In this document: piece after piece, positions 51,401 to 62,521 of the stretch
How the letters are laid out: each line of letters opens with the position of its first letter
Numbering within the stretch: position 1 is the stretch's first letter
Notes under the pieces: model-generated
What the model was told of the DNA's origin: nothing
Database searches by the model: none
Seen by the model: the letters and a program-made list of their open reading frames with translations, nothing else
Source of the DNA: Nematostella vectensis
Taxonomy: Eukaryota > Cnidaria > Anthozoa > Actiniaria > Edwardsiidae
Assembly (NCBI RefSeq): GCF_932526225.1
Contig: NC_064037.1
Coordinates: forward strand, 10,336,203-10,400,202
Direction: 5' to 3'
Length of the DNA stretch: 64,000 bases
Position numbers and translations under genes: made by a program

Positions 51401-52101
51401 TTTGCTATTCAGGATCTCGAGCAAGAAAGAGAACAGCTTATTCAACTCTTCAAGCGCGCAAACCAAGAAAGCGCGCTGCTATTGAAGCGTAAAGTGGGTG
51501 ACTACTTACAACCGGTATGGAGCTACATCGATTATATCCATATAGAAGTTAACCCCATTCTTAGGGGGGCTTTGTTTAAGGGGTGTAAATCTGCTCTGGA
51601 TTCGCACATTATAGATACGTATATTATATCATGATGTATTTATACTAGAGGCGACACATCATGTTTCCATGATCTAACTTCAACACGACAAATTATTGAA
51701 CTCACATAACCAATGAGTTCCAATTTTGTGAGCCAATACTTAATTATAAGTGGAATAACTGAAGCTACCCTGGCTAATTTGAATTATATGCTCTTTTGGT
51801 ATACCCGCCTTGATAAATTGATGTTAAAAGAGTAAAAAATTTCCGCATTTTCGTACACGCTTGTGGATCCATCGCTTTCGGCTTTCTCCGGCCGCAAAAG
51901 TCGAGCCGGAAAGAACTTTAAAAATGTGCGCCCGCGAAGACCTCTGGGTCTCCAAATATGTCATTTTCATGGCCTACGGAAAACTCAAATATCCATGCGC
52001 AATGAGATGCACAAACGATGACGTAGCTTCTTTGATTGACAAGTCTTGTTGTTCTGTTTTAGCTCTACACATTGAATCAAGATGTTCGACAGTCCACTTG
52101 A
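42424..52101 (+). CDS. Coiled-coil protein of 357 residues, 17 small exons, unidentified family
   Basis: Exons: 42424-42457, 43232-43314, 43662-43703, 44219-44281, 47290-47331, 47417-47458, 47987-48028, 48098-48163, 48314-48406, 48798-48839, 49485-49550, 49762-49833, 49903-49968, 50369-50437, 50764-50874, 51413-51514 and 52063-52101. The protein starts MNHMNTIPWSLGEDGAPATP, then runs almost wholly as a Glu/Lys/Gln-rich heptad coil (ELRKKNYLLEEERQ, LQVLEEKEQEMDALKQKL) and ends NQDVRQST with TGA. An in-frame stop at 42,406 precedes the ATG. All introns but the first are phase 0. Five exons are exactly 42 bp (two heptads). The intron after exon 48798-48839 has a GC donor (CAG|GCAAGT). No signal peptide or membrane segment, so probably cytoplasmic. 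I cannot name the family. Confidence 0.85.
43021..43203. mobile_element. Foldback element with arms of about 80 bp
   Basis: AAATAGGCCATTCCAGCTAT at 43,021 is answered by ATAGCTGGAGTGGCCTATTT at 43,182-43,201. The arms continue through GCGCGCGCAA, CCTACCTCA and TGCAGCGCGCGC to a loop of about 25 bp (CTTCGTTTGGTGCAAGCTTA). Arm identity is about 90 percent. It lies in intron 1 of the coiled-coil gene. Confidence 0.9.
44282..46915. repeat. G-rich minisatellite of 2.6 kb copied from a coiled-coil exon end and donor
   Basis: Units of 27-42 bp, AAGTTACAGCAATAGAGGTG followed by ACTGAGGGGGG and optional AGGGGGAC, repeat about 75 times. The end of exon 44219-44281 is GTCACAGCAATAGAG with donor GTGACTAAGGGGG, so each unit repeats about 17 exon bases and the 5' splice site. 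G runs of 6-13 vary between units. A longer repeat of the array (about 45,600-46,080) recurs near-identically at about 46,145-46,640. Confidence 0.94.
49070..49300. repeat. TCTGTCAGTCTTTCTGTCTG tandem repeat
   Basis: TCTGTC, CGTCTGTCAG and TTTCTGTCTG blocks repeat in an about 28-bp pattern within the coiled-coil gene intron between exons 10 and 11. The Ser/Val/Leu open frames across it are artefacts. Confidence 0.9.
51005..51311. mobile_element. Third copy of the G-rich MITE family
   Basis: Shares GTCGGATTTGGCTACAAACC, AGCTTATGCTTTATAGTTTT and a GAAAGTGGACTTTCGG phrase with 1,749-2,046. It starts near GCCGTACCC and ends CGGGCCTGA after a run of 20 G. Orientation as the first copy. It lies in the intron before exon 16 of the coiled-coil gene. 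Confidence 0.65.
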
Positions 52102-52160
52102 GCGGCGTCAGCGGTTACTTCGTACTTATGTGTGGCATGTTTCAAGTAAATCTGTGATTC

Positions 52161-52166
52161 AATAAA
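52161..52166 (+). terminator. Polyadenylation signal of the coiled-coil gene
   Basis: AATAAA stands 60 bases after the TGA, the first such hexamer downstream, which supports the terminal exon 52063-52101. Confidence 0.65.
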
Positions 52167-55100
52167 ACAAGTAAAAATGTACCCTGGTTGATATTACTAT
52201 CGAGTTAACCGTACAAATGTCAGATTTAACAGATTTGATTATCTAAATAAGAAGCCTTTCCCGCGAAATATAGAGCCAATAAGGTGATTACGCTGTGATT
52301 TGTATTTTAAAACCAAAAACTCAAAAGTGAAAGAGGGAGTGCATACTGAAAAGCCGGTTTCAAAATAAAAATCATAGCGTAATACTCAATTGTCTCACTA
52401 AATTTGCAAAAAAATATTGCTTCACAGACACAATTTTTATCAATTTGTAGATGTCGGCCCAACACAGCTATCTGAAACTAGCGAACAATACCAAGGCACC
52501 TAGGGGACCCGTACATTGATAAGAATGTAAGGAGGCATTAGCCAGGCTCTTAGCTCTTTCCCAGACGTTTATCCCACGCACAGTTTGTTGAGATATGAAG
52601 TGAAAAGTATCGAGGTATTGTGACGCTTTTTTTTCCATTTGAGGATCTTATGAGTTTTTTTTTAACCTATTGACCCCTCAACCGGCCTGTACCGGCCGTG
52701 GAAAGTACCTACAGGCTAAAGAAAAAAAAAAAAACAAATGCCAGGCCATATAATTCAAGCACACAACAAGAACAGAGCACTAGGATATTTTATAAGAGAG
52801 CAGAGTATTTTGCTATGTATCAGATACTGGAGCGAAGGCGTGCAGAAGCTGTCTTGACAGTGGGTTTCTTAGGAAATTACTGTTTTCGTAGTTTAGGGTT
52901 TTAGGAATAAAAAAAAAGTCATTTCTGAATAAAACCACTGGAGAGCCGGTTAGCAGACTAAGATTGACATCGGTGCAACACCTTTCTAATCATTGTTTTT
53001 CAATTATTGGTAATTTTGCTATTTCTTTTATTTGTCGAACAGTCGAAAGGGATATGAGTAACCGAATTTGGATACTAATATCGCGGATCTTGCCAAAAGC
53101 AAAAAACACATCTTATTTACAGAAAAACTTTGATTTTTATTTCATTACCGCAGTTTAATTAAGGTCAGCGAAAATCCGATTGCATTTAGCCGCTGTTGAC
53201 GCTTTGCATTTCACCAACAAATTTCATAAATTTTCCATCTTCTCGGTTGCATGTAATTTTTGGCTTCGGGCGAAATACAGTTTAACCTTCCGCTGCTATA
53301 TGACTTATCAAGGCTTTTATTGCGGCTTTGGACCCGCACTTATCTCTGTTTGGAAGTAAAGTGTGTATAGGTCTGTTTGCTGCGGAAGATGTGAAGGCGC
53401 AGGTGTCTGTTGGGCAACGCCTCGCATAACCCGACAACGCGCGTACATCATAGCATCAGTCTTCTCCTTGGCGCACGAACGACTTGGACTGGCTTTGACT
53501 ACTGGGCTTCCTCAGGTACTTAAGGAACACTATAATCTTCACGTCTACGCCTCATTAGTCTATGATGTGTCAAATCTCTAAAGTATTTCATAATTATGTG
53601 CTGTTCTTTCTGGTATGGAATGTCTGTGTCTTTTTTTAAGCTTACTTTTTTTTATAATGCCGGTTTCGAGCTTGCATCATTCAACCCGAATTATTATGGC
53701 TTATTAAAAAGGTAAAAGAAGAAAAGGATAAGAAATTTAAACAAGAACGTAGTTTGTTTGCGCTACCTCAAAACATATCTTTCGCGTTATTTCACTGTCT
53801 TTTTTCTCGAATAATTTTAGTTAACATCAAAATCCGTAGCTAGTTTTTCGCTATTTGCTTCAAGCTAACTACAAGCACTTTTGTTTATTTTTTCTTTCAT
53901 TGTGAATGTAAAATTAGAAGTTTTATATAAAGCTGTTGGTAGTAACATTAGATACTACAAAATGGGGGAGGCTTAAGTGTGAGCCTCAAACTTCACCTCA
54001 TTCACACAACTCGATGATATTCATTCAATTTTTGGACGAGGTAGCAACTCGTTCTCCCGAACAGTTCCTATTTAGATATCTATTTTTCTATGTAAATGTT
54101 ATATGATTAAATTTGGTCGTTTACAGTGGATCCGGCCAAAAGTACATGTGACGGATTTCTAACATCCTACATACTTTCACACTGATGTTAGCTGATAATT
54201 TCCTGTTTGACGAACTCCAAGGTTGTGTGTGCCCTTGATCCGGATGCATAAGGTGCGAGTGTGTAGGACCAGGTGTGTCTTGACGGTCATGTACGCAAAA
54301 ATAACCTTAAATGTTAGGGTTGAAAAAGACTCAAACATTAAAAAATAGTTAAAGGAACGTTTTGAAAGAAAGAAAGAATAAAATACATATTCTTTAAAGG
54401 TACAGTAATTATGTGCTATATGAACGTTTATAAAGAAACGCTTATTTGCAATAGAGAAAAAACAGTTTATGTCATCATCTTATAAAAGTAGTAAAACGCA
54501 TTTTCCTTCATTTAAATTTTTTATTTAGATAAATGTTGATGAAACGATCAACTCTGGCAATTTTCTTTTTTTCCTTTTTGTACTCAAGTTTTTATTATCC
54601 TAAAGCCTCGTATTCAAAATCAAGTACACAGACGTGGACAATTTCGTTAAAAACATTACATGTCGCAGAGTCTTTAATTTTTATTAATTCCCACAGACCG
54701 TGTTAAAAGTGTCGGTAGAGCAAAGTTGACCGCATGTCAAATCTCTATTTCATCTGGCAGATTATCAAGAACTCGACAAACATTACATATATACCGTGGA
54801 CACGTTTTTCTATTTGCACCGCAAACTTCTCGTTTTAGAGTACTTACTCGCGGTAATATTGCGAATTGTTTTTACCTATCTTTCTCAAATTCCAAGAGCA
54901 CTTAGTTTGATGAATAGCTTATCAAAGTTAATGAATAATGTGCAGTTTGCGGTATCGTGCCCATCAATAAAAGTCGTACCAGACAGGTTTATCATTTCGT
55001 GACTTGTCGCCGTTTTTTCCCCTCTCACGCGATTTTTGGGTACCTCTGAATTCCCTTACATGAAATAAATTAAGGCGGCGTAACTTTTCGTTAATTACGT

Positions 55101-55590
55101 ACTCTAGGTATTTTGTTCCGCTTTTTAATCTTTATTAAATTAAAATCAAAATTTTGGATTTTCGCGAGAGAATTACACAAGAAGCTTAAAAATGAAAATT
55201 ATCCCGAACTTTATCCTTGCTGTCTTTTATTCTTGTTCACTTTTCGACACACAGGCAAATTTTTGTTGGTCAGACGTTTTTTAATGGAACTTTTATCCGT
55301 AGAAAATAACGCAATATAAAAAGTAAAAAAAGCTATATCTGACAAAACATAAGTATAAAATGCAATGGGGAAATGAAGATAATCCAGCCTAGCTGTATAC
55401 TATGCTATGTTGTCCAGCGACTTTTCTTTTCGAAATATTTACTTGGAGATTAGAAGTAAACATCCAACATTATGATCTTATGAGAACAATATTATCACAA
55501 TACTGACAATGAAGACATGTTTACTGGATAAGTGAAGCCTGATAGAGCTGCGTGTTCGTGCTAGTCGAAGGCTCTATTGATTCCGGTAAG
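52167..55590. other. Intergenic region, no gene seen
   Basis: 3.4 kb of AT-rich sequence with only short open frames lacking domains or coding bias. I see no repeat array or clear transposon. It separates the coiled-coil gene from the ShK-CAP gene. Confidence 0.6.
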
Positions 55591-55599
55591 GTGTTCACG

Positions 55600-55733
55600 T
55601 GGCAAATGACGTAATGAGTCACGTGACCTTGAACCCTTGCATACCAACTGTTTATTACCTAACAGGGTGTCAGGGTGATTCGTCTCGTGTATTCGCCTTG
55701 GAAGATCCTCCTTATTGAAAGATTTATTGCCAG
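55600..55733 (+). other. Candidate 5' untranslated exon of the ShK-CAP gene
   Basis: A strong donor CCAG|GTAAGAG at 55,734 follows non-coding text. The coding exon downstream begins four bases after an acceptor (CTTCTAG at 57,104), so at least one upstream untranslated exon is required. The 5' boundary is a guess. Confidence 0.4.
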
Positions 55734-56566
55734 GTAAGAGGGCTTGTAGGGATATTTTATCTAGAGTGTGTACTAACTGTTAGAAGTGATTGTTGCTTTT
55801 TAAAGAGAAATAGTGTTGTGCATGAAAAATTGGATGTGGATGGAAAGTAACTATTATTTCGATCATTTACTTTTAATTCTGTAACGAAGTGTCACCTCGG
55901 TGTTAAAGAAAATCTTAACGCCATCTTTTGATTTGTGTCCTGCTACCCTCATAAATAAGGGATTTCTAAGAAAAGCAGCTTAAAAGGGAGCTTTCTCCTC
56001 TGTAACTTAGTATCGACTTAGTAATGTTTGACTGCCTAAGTTTTGAGCTGGTAACACTTAATACAAGAACTTGTGGTGGTCTCAAATCAATTATAATTAC
56101 GAGAGTTCTTGATTATACTAAAATTCACCAGTGCCGCTATATACAAGATACATTGTACAAGATGTACAATTTTCAGCGAACAAGAACGGAAAATACACAT
56201 GACGTAAAAGTATAGAAAGTATAGAAGTAAGGATTAGGAGGATATAAAAAAAGCAAAAATTGTTTTTGTTGTTGAAACGGTTGAAACACGGTCACTTCCG
56301 TAAAGAAAAAAAGATCAATATGCGGCATATCTTACCTTACCATACTTTACATGAATTCTAGTACGAGCTTTAGTCTTTCAATCATTTCAATTTATTTAGT
56401 TTATAACAAGAGATGGTCCCTTGTTTATAATGAACAATCAAATATTGAAAAGAAATTTCTTGATAAAATGACCGAACATGTCTGTTAAAAAATAATTGAA
56501 TGAGACTTCCTATTAGACAATCTTAATGAGATTTTAAAAAGGCTTTCTACAAGATCAACTAGCTCA

Positions 56567-56712
56567 TTTCCGAATTACGCTCGCAACTGCTCTTAAAGAA
56601 AAGCTTCAAATCAAGGCCCTGTGCTAAAACTACAGTAAATGTAACAGAAATGGGCACAGGGACTCGATTTGAAGCTTTTTTTGAGAGCAGTGGAGCGTTA
56701 CTCAGAAATGGG
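56567..56712. mobile_element. Foldback element in the ShK-CAP gene's first intron
   Basis: The arm ATTTCCGAATTACGCTCGCA, ACTGCTCTTAAAGAAAAGCT, TCAAATCAAGGCCCTGTGC is inverted on the right, where GCACAGGGACTCGATTTGAA, GCTTTTTTTGAGAGCAG and GGAGCGTTACTCAGAAAT follow. Arms are about 60 bp with a loop of about 28 bp. G-rich and CACGATTCACGA-type repeats follow at 56,740-57,060. Confidence 0.8.
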
Positions 56713-57107
56713 CTATTCATTCAGGCCGGTAAGGGGGTGGGGTGAGGTTGGCATAGGTCAGGGGGTGGGCCGCGGGGGTGGGGGGGTGGGGTGGGTCCCT
56801 GCACGTTTCAAAAATTGGAAAACACGTTTCACGATAAACTAATAAATTGACAACAAGCATCAATTTTTACTCGGAAATCACGATTCACGATTTTTAAAGA
56901 GCATAGATCACAATTAACGATTTTTAAAGAGCACGATTCACGCTAATCAAATTTTGACATTCACGAATCACGGCGAAGGTAGCAGTCACGGATTACGGTT
57001 TCTAATTTGTCCATTTCACGATTCACGATAAACAAAAAAGGCCGTTCACGGATCATCAAGAAAACAACCCTTACCGCCCGTGTTCATTTGGCGTTTTCTT
57101 CTAGAAA

Positions 57108-60100
57108 ATGCTGTCCAGTCTGGTCATCCTCAGTCTGCTAGGGGTCACGTGCCATGGATTCCCTCCCAGTCCCCCAAAGGCGCCGGATACAGTCGAGGCT
57201 GTGGCTAAACGCGCATGTAAGTATGGTTAAAACTGCTGAACATAAATGCACTCCATTTGGCTCATATTTTAGAAACGTACACAGCAACAATTTTTAATAA
57301 AGTTAAATACGTTAACCCCGTTAAGATTATATGCTTGTTCAGTTGAAATGCGTTTGAATATAGTTAGACACGCTGTAGAAATACCCGTTGGTGTAGACAA
57401 GCTATAATACATGATATGCTTTAGCTCCGACGAAGGGCTAACGCTCGTAACGTCGGCCCAACTACTCTGTTTCACAAAGACGTTAGCATACATTTTCAAC
57501 CTTAGGTTGATTTATAGCCTGCCGTAATACACACACAGTGTAATTTTTCTTTTGTGTTTTCTAGACTCGCTAGAATGTACTTTTTGCCTAACAGGTTAAT
57601 TAATATCGTACTCTATGTCCTATTGCATGTTCTTGTATATTTCATTTGTGTACCACAGTTTGTCCCGAGGGGGGAGGGGACAAGAAAGCGGGTTGTACCT
57701 ACTGGAGGAAACTCGGGTACTGCGAACCTGGCAAGGGCTACTTCGACTTCATGGAAAAAACTTGCCCTGCTTCATGCGGCCTCTGCCAGCGTAAGATGCC
57801 TCTGGGGCAGACCTTTGAACTTTTGAGAATAGGGCGAGTGGAAGGGTGTGGGGTAAACAGCACACACTGTTCATTTGTTTGGTGTCACAATACATGACCC
57901 TTTTTTCATACCTTACTCCACCTGGCAGCCGCTATGATCACTTGACAGTATATCAGTGGGACAAGTTTGGGTCGCGTAGCACCCTTTTTAGGCGTGTGTA
58001 TGGGGGATAGGGTTGGGGGGATGGGGTGGCCTAACTATAGAGAGGTTTTCAGGTTCACCATATAGAAGTGTACTAAAAAAATCTAGGGTGGATTGGGGAG
58101 GGGGGGAAGGCTTTCCCCCCAGTCTATTTTTTCTGACTGCCTAGCTTTATTTGTTTACTGTACTCCTTCCGAATATGTTTAGTAAAACAAGATAGAAAAA
58201 AAAAATAAAAGGTTAAGGAAAGTCGCACCCCAAGCCTAAAGACCGCTATATTTCTCAGTACATTTTTCCTATTACTATTCCTACTTTTTTTCCCTTCCTT
58301 TCTATTGCAGCACGCCCAACTCCACCACCACAAGCCGCCCTCGCGACAGGTAATCCTTAGCAACTATATCCTTAGCAACGAGTAGTTTTTGATGCTCAAA
58401 ATCTAGCCTTTATATTTAAAAGACGAGTATTCCCTGCTAGCAGAGGCCTCGCCAGCCCAGCGAAATGCAGAGAAAAGAGGCCTCTGCTAGCAGGAAACAA
58501 GGAGTACCAATATCAGCAGAAATCAATAGCAGCGGTAATATTGAGAAATGTAGCCATAGCAACGGTAATATAAATAAATACCACAAAACAACGGTAATGT
58601 TAATACATGTAGTCATAGTAACGGCAATCTTGTAGGCATAGCAACAGATTGGCCTTAGCAATGGGTAGCCATAGCAACAATAGCCTAATTGATCATAAAG
58701 ACACGATAGCACCATTTTTTAGCTATTTTTACTCACCATTTATTCCATTCATTTCCCCACTATCTTAAAAGTGAATAAACAGGAGTGCTTAAAAGCACAT
58801 AACACAAAGCGTGCCCTACACGGAGCTAGACCGCTGACCTGGGATAATTCTCTGGCTCGTGATGCCGGAAAGTGGTCGCTGTTGTTGGCCAACAGCAACA
58901 CGTTCAAGCATGCGCCTAATAGCGACGAGGGCGAGAACCTTTACTACATATCTAAAGTATCTGCAAGCCCGGTCACATGTGTTGAAGCGGTCAAGGCCTG
59001 GTAAGTCATGGTCACCCTGTAGTGGAATAATCACGAGAGAGCCTGATAAGTCATGGTCACCCTATGGTGCAATACTACCTAGAGAGTCTGTTGAGTCATG
59101 GTCACCCTGGGGTGGAATAATGCCGAGAGAGCCTGGTAAGTCATGGTCATCCTGTTATCAGGGTCTGGATGGGTGGGGGGGGGGGGGGGGCGTCTGCATG
59201 TCGGTAGTCAGTTAAAATTTCCATAATTTGTCGGTAGTCGGTAAGAATTATCGGTCTTTGTCGGTAGTCGGTGAATCTAAGCCAGTATTCTAAGCCGTAT
59301 AAACAAGATAAGATTAACAATATTTAGGATTGATTTACTAATCAATCTTAATAACTTATTGATAATAAATTAATTATGGGTTTATTATTGACTGAAAAGT
59401 TGATGCAACAGGAAATACAGTAGTACAGATTCTGAAATGGCCGAATTTAAGTAGATTGACGATGGAAGTAAAGAGTAAAAATACCGGTTAAAAGCCGGTA
59501 GTCGTTGAATAAAACATACAGGTTAAATGTCTGTAGTCGCCAAATGTTTTGTTGTCGCTAGTCATGTTTTGTCGGTTGTCAGTTACTTTTTAAGCCGTTT
59601 GTCGCTAGTCGTTTAACCCCTTCAAGACCCTGTGTTATGGATTATGCAGGAAAAGCATCGTAATTCATGGCTTTTCTGTGGTTCACCAATGCCTAGAGAG
59701 CCAGGTAAGCCATGGTTACCCTGTGGTGTAATGATGCCTAGAGAGCCTGGTAAGCCATGGTTATCCTGTGGTGGCATAATGTCAGGCCCATTTTTTCAAG
59801 ATGGCGGCTAGGAAAAATATAGCGAACACGCATGCCTATAAGTAGAAATTCTTGACTTTCATAGTTCTAGACTGTTTTCAGAACTAGATTGTCAGATATG
59901 AGTTAGCCTGGTAATTGATAGTCACCCTGTGCTACCCGAATCCCAAACTAGCTCGTCAAGTCCTGAATACATCTACTCATCCATCTACTACACCTTTCTA
60001 TCGGCACAGGTATGACGAGGTCGTAGATTATCCATTCAACAACCCACCAGAGAGTGTCTTTCAAGTTTCAGGCGCGCCCATTGGACACTTTACACAGGTC

Positions 60101-62312
60101 AGCGGATATACCTAAACACTAACCCTCGTCCCCAGGGTCTTTTCAAATCACGGATCGATAATTTTCAAATAGTTTTCGTCAGCTTGACGCCATATTGAAA
60201 TTTACCCAGAAAAACCAGGAGACGAGGTTGGTTGACACTTTGTTGAACTGTATGTCACGATGTTGGCTTGGTTTGCACATTTTTTAGACCTTTAATCCGA
60301 CCTGCTTGGCTGGCAGTATTCTGACGGCCGTTTCAAGGGAATAATTCGTGGACATTAACTTTCAATATTAGTCTTTGTGACAAGGGATGCATATTTTACT
60401 ACTCCATTCAGCTTAATTGTCCTCGTATATGGGAGTCTGTTGACTCCCATGATTATCTGGGCGTGCGCTGTTCTCGCGACCTACGATGGGGGAGCCACTG
60501 CTCTAAGATCGCAAGCAGTGCTAGCAGTACACTAGGTATAATCAGGAGAACCCTTAAACCATGCTCAAGAGAGGTTAAAGAACGTGCCTATATGACATTA
60601 GTCAGGCCTAAACTTGAATATGCCGCCGCTGTGTGGAATCCGTACACCACCAAGGATGTTTCCCTCCTCGAGCAGGTACAAAAAAGCGCCGCGCGATTTG
60701 TAACTTCCAACTACAATTATAAAGCCAGCACTACAGAAATGGTTGAGTCTCTAGGTTGGGACACTCTGGAAACAAGACGCCTCATGCTGCAACTATCAAT
60801 GTTTTTTAAGATCAAAAACAACATAGTCAAAATCCCTTTCCCGACAAGCATCCAAGAGAACACAAGAACATCCAGAAGGACAGATATAAGCTATAGACAG
60901 TTGCAAGCAAACGTAAATGCGTTTGGCATGTCCTTCATACCAAGAACAATAAGAACTTGGAACTTGGTATCTGGCGACATTGCGGCCCTGCCATCCTTAC
61001 AGCTCTTTCAGGCCGCCGCCTTGCCTGCGTTAAGATCCAAGCAGGCCCCTGGCTATATGCGCCGCCTCTAGCCAGGGTACACCATCCCCCCTTTGCGTTA
61101 GCGAAAGCTATAAAAGGTTATAAACTTTAAGACTTTAAGACTTTAAGACTCGTAGATATCCATTTAGAGTGTATACGTCATACGGATGGCCACATGCATG
61201 TCTTCTTCCCCATTCCTGTTTTGTTCGCTTCTAAGAGAGGGTCCCGTGGCGCCTTATAGACCCTGATATTTTTCACTTTACATCTCAGCGAACTGTGCCT
61301 TTGTTGGTAACTTTGCATTAGTTTGCTAGATCTAAAAGAGCCGAAATCTCCAGCATAACAGTAAAGCTTTAGCCATACGATGCAGCTCATGTGTCATGTT
61401 TCTCTGTTCACGTGACGCTCACACGTGTTGTTCACATGTCAAAGATATTTCCTTTTTGTCGCCCGTGTGTTGTTCAAGATATTTCTCGTATGACTCACAC
61501 AAATGTTGTGGAAGTGTAAAAGCCTTTACTGTTTGTGTGACGCTTGCTTGTTGTTTATGTGACGCTCGCTTGTTGTTTATGTGACGCTCGCTTGTTGTTC
61601 ATGTGACACTCGCTTGTTGTTTACGTGTCAAGATATTTCTCATGTGACTTACACTAATACTGAGGGAGTGTAAAAGCCTTTACTGTTCACGTGACGCTCA
61701 CGTGTTGTTCACATGACGCTCACTTGTTGTTCATGTGCACTCGCTTGTTGTTCATGTGACGCTCGCTTGTTGTTCACGTGACGCTCACGTGTTGTTCATG
61801 TGACGCTCGCTTGTTGTTCATGTGACGCTCGCTTGTTGTTAATGTGACCCTCGCTTGTTGTTCATGTGACGCTCGCTTGTTGTTCACGTGACGCTCGCTT
61901 GTTGTTTACGTGTCAAGATATTTCTCATGTGACTTACACTAATACTGAGGGAGTGTAAAAGCCTTTACTGCTCACGTGACGCTCACGTGTTGTTCACATG
62001 ACGCTCACTTGTTGTTCATGTGCACTCGCTTGTTGTTCATGTGACGCTCGCTTGTTGTTCACGTGACACTCGCTTGTTGTTCACGTGACGCTCACGTGTT
62101 GTTCATGTGACGCTCGCTTGTTGTTCAGGTGACGCTCACGTGTTGTTCACGTGTCATTACAGATCGTGTGGAAGGACACTCGGCGTTTGGGCGTGGCTAT
62201 CGCGCGGATCAAGCGCGGGTTGTGGTACAGCACTTACATTGTCGCGCGGTACTCCCCACCAGGTAACTACAACGGCGAGTTCACGCAACAAGTCGGCAGC
62301 ATTCGCGCATAA
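57108..62312 (+). CDS. Secreted ShK-CAP domain protein, 248 residues, six coding exons
   Basis: Exons 57108-57216, 57659-57790, 58311-58349, 58772-59000, 60010-60097 and 62163-62312 (TAA), all phase-consistent. The protein starts with a signal peptide (MLSSLVILSLLGVTCHG), a Pro-rich propeptide-like stretch ending KR, and an ShK domain (CTYWRKLGYCEPGKGYFDFM, CPASCGLC) with six cysteines. A Pro-rich linker (PRPTPPPQAALATG) and a CAP/SCP domain follow. CAP motifs: LKAHNTKRALHGARPLTW, HAPNSDEGENLYY, GHFTQIVWKDTRRLGVAIA, YIVARYSPPGNYNGEF. The CAP domain is of the short GAPR-1-like type. Cnidarian ShK and CAP proteins occur in venom, nematocysts and normal tissue; nothing here decides which. The last intron holds a LINE fragment and a 22-bp array. 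Confidence 0.92.
58434..58496. repeat. Hairpin in an intron of the ShK-CAP gene
   Basis: CCCTGCTAGCAGAGGCCTCG and GAGGCCTCTGCTAGCAGG form an inverted repeat of about 17 bp with a 27-bp loop. It is followed (58,530-58,680) by a degenerate repeat with ATAGCAACGGTAAT. Confidence 0.75.
59001..59160. repeat. Minisatellite of about 52 bp starting at a CAP exon donor, with a second block at 59,640-59,790
   Basis: The exon end GGCCTG and its donor GTAAGTCATGGTCACCCTGT are repeated as GAGCCTGATAAGTCATGG, GAGTCTGTTGAGTCATGG and GAGCCTGGTAAGTCATGG. The block at 59,640-59,790 has GAGCCAGGTAAGCCATGG and GAGCCTGGTAAGCCATGG. The two blocks are separated by a segment of TCGGTAGTCGGT repeats (59,200-59,610). 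Confidence 0.85.
60447..61150 (+). mobile_element. 5'-truncated non-LTR retrotransposon (CR1/Jockey-like), C-terminal end of the reverse transcriptase protein
   Basis: The frame begins DYLGVRCSRDLRWGSHCSKI and runs to PGYMRRL with a stop at 61,071. The phrases YMTLVRPKLEYAAAVWNPYT and EQVQKSAARFVTSNYNYKAS are the conserved region after the palm domain in CR1, L2 and Jockey elements. The endonuclease and catalytic palm are absent. A 3' tail of ACTTTAAG repeats ends at 61,150. It lies in the last intron of the ShK-CAP gene, same strand. The open frame suggests a fairly recent insertion. Confidence 0.88.
61390..62150. repeat. 22-bp minisatellite running up to a 3' splice site
   Basis: GTTGTTCATGTGACGCTCGC with TT repeats about 25 times, interrupted by two near-identical blocks containing GTCAAGATATTTCTCATGTG and AAAAGCCTTTACTG (61,628 and 61,912). 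The final unit GTGTTGTTCACGTGTCATTA runs straight into CAG|ATC, the acceptor of the last CAP exon. Confidence 0.92.
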
Positions 62313-62515
62313 GGGCACCACTTCAGCGCATGCGCAAGGAGGAGATGGAACCTGGTGACGTCACGCGATGTCGTGTCTTATCACAGATGGATAAAGACAG
62401 TGCTGCAAAGCTATAGCATGATTTCTCTATGATTTTTGGGGCCCCCGCCCCTCAGCCAGTAGCCAGCCCGTATATGTATTGGGTATGTAAAACAACATTA
62501 ACAAGGACAAACATT

Positions 62516-62521
62516 AATAAA
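62516..62521 (+). terminator. Polyadenylation signal of the ShK-CAP gene
   Basis: AATAAA about 200 bases after the TAA at 62,312, followed by an A-rich stretch; no nearer hexamer was seen. Confidence 0.55.
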
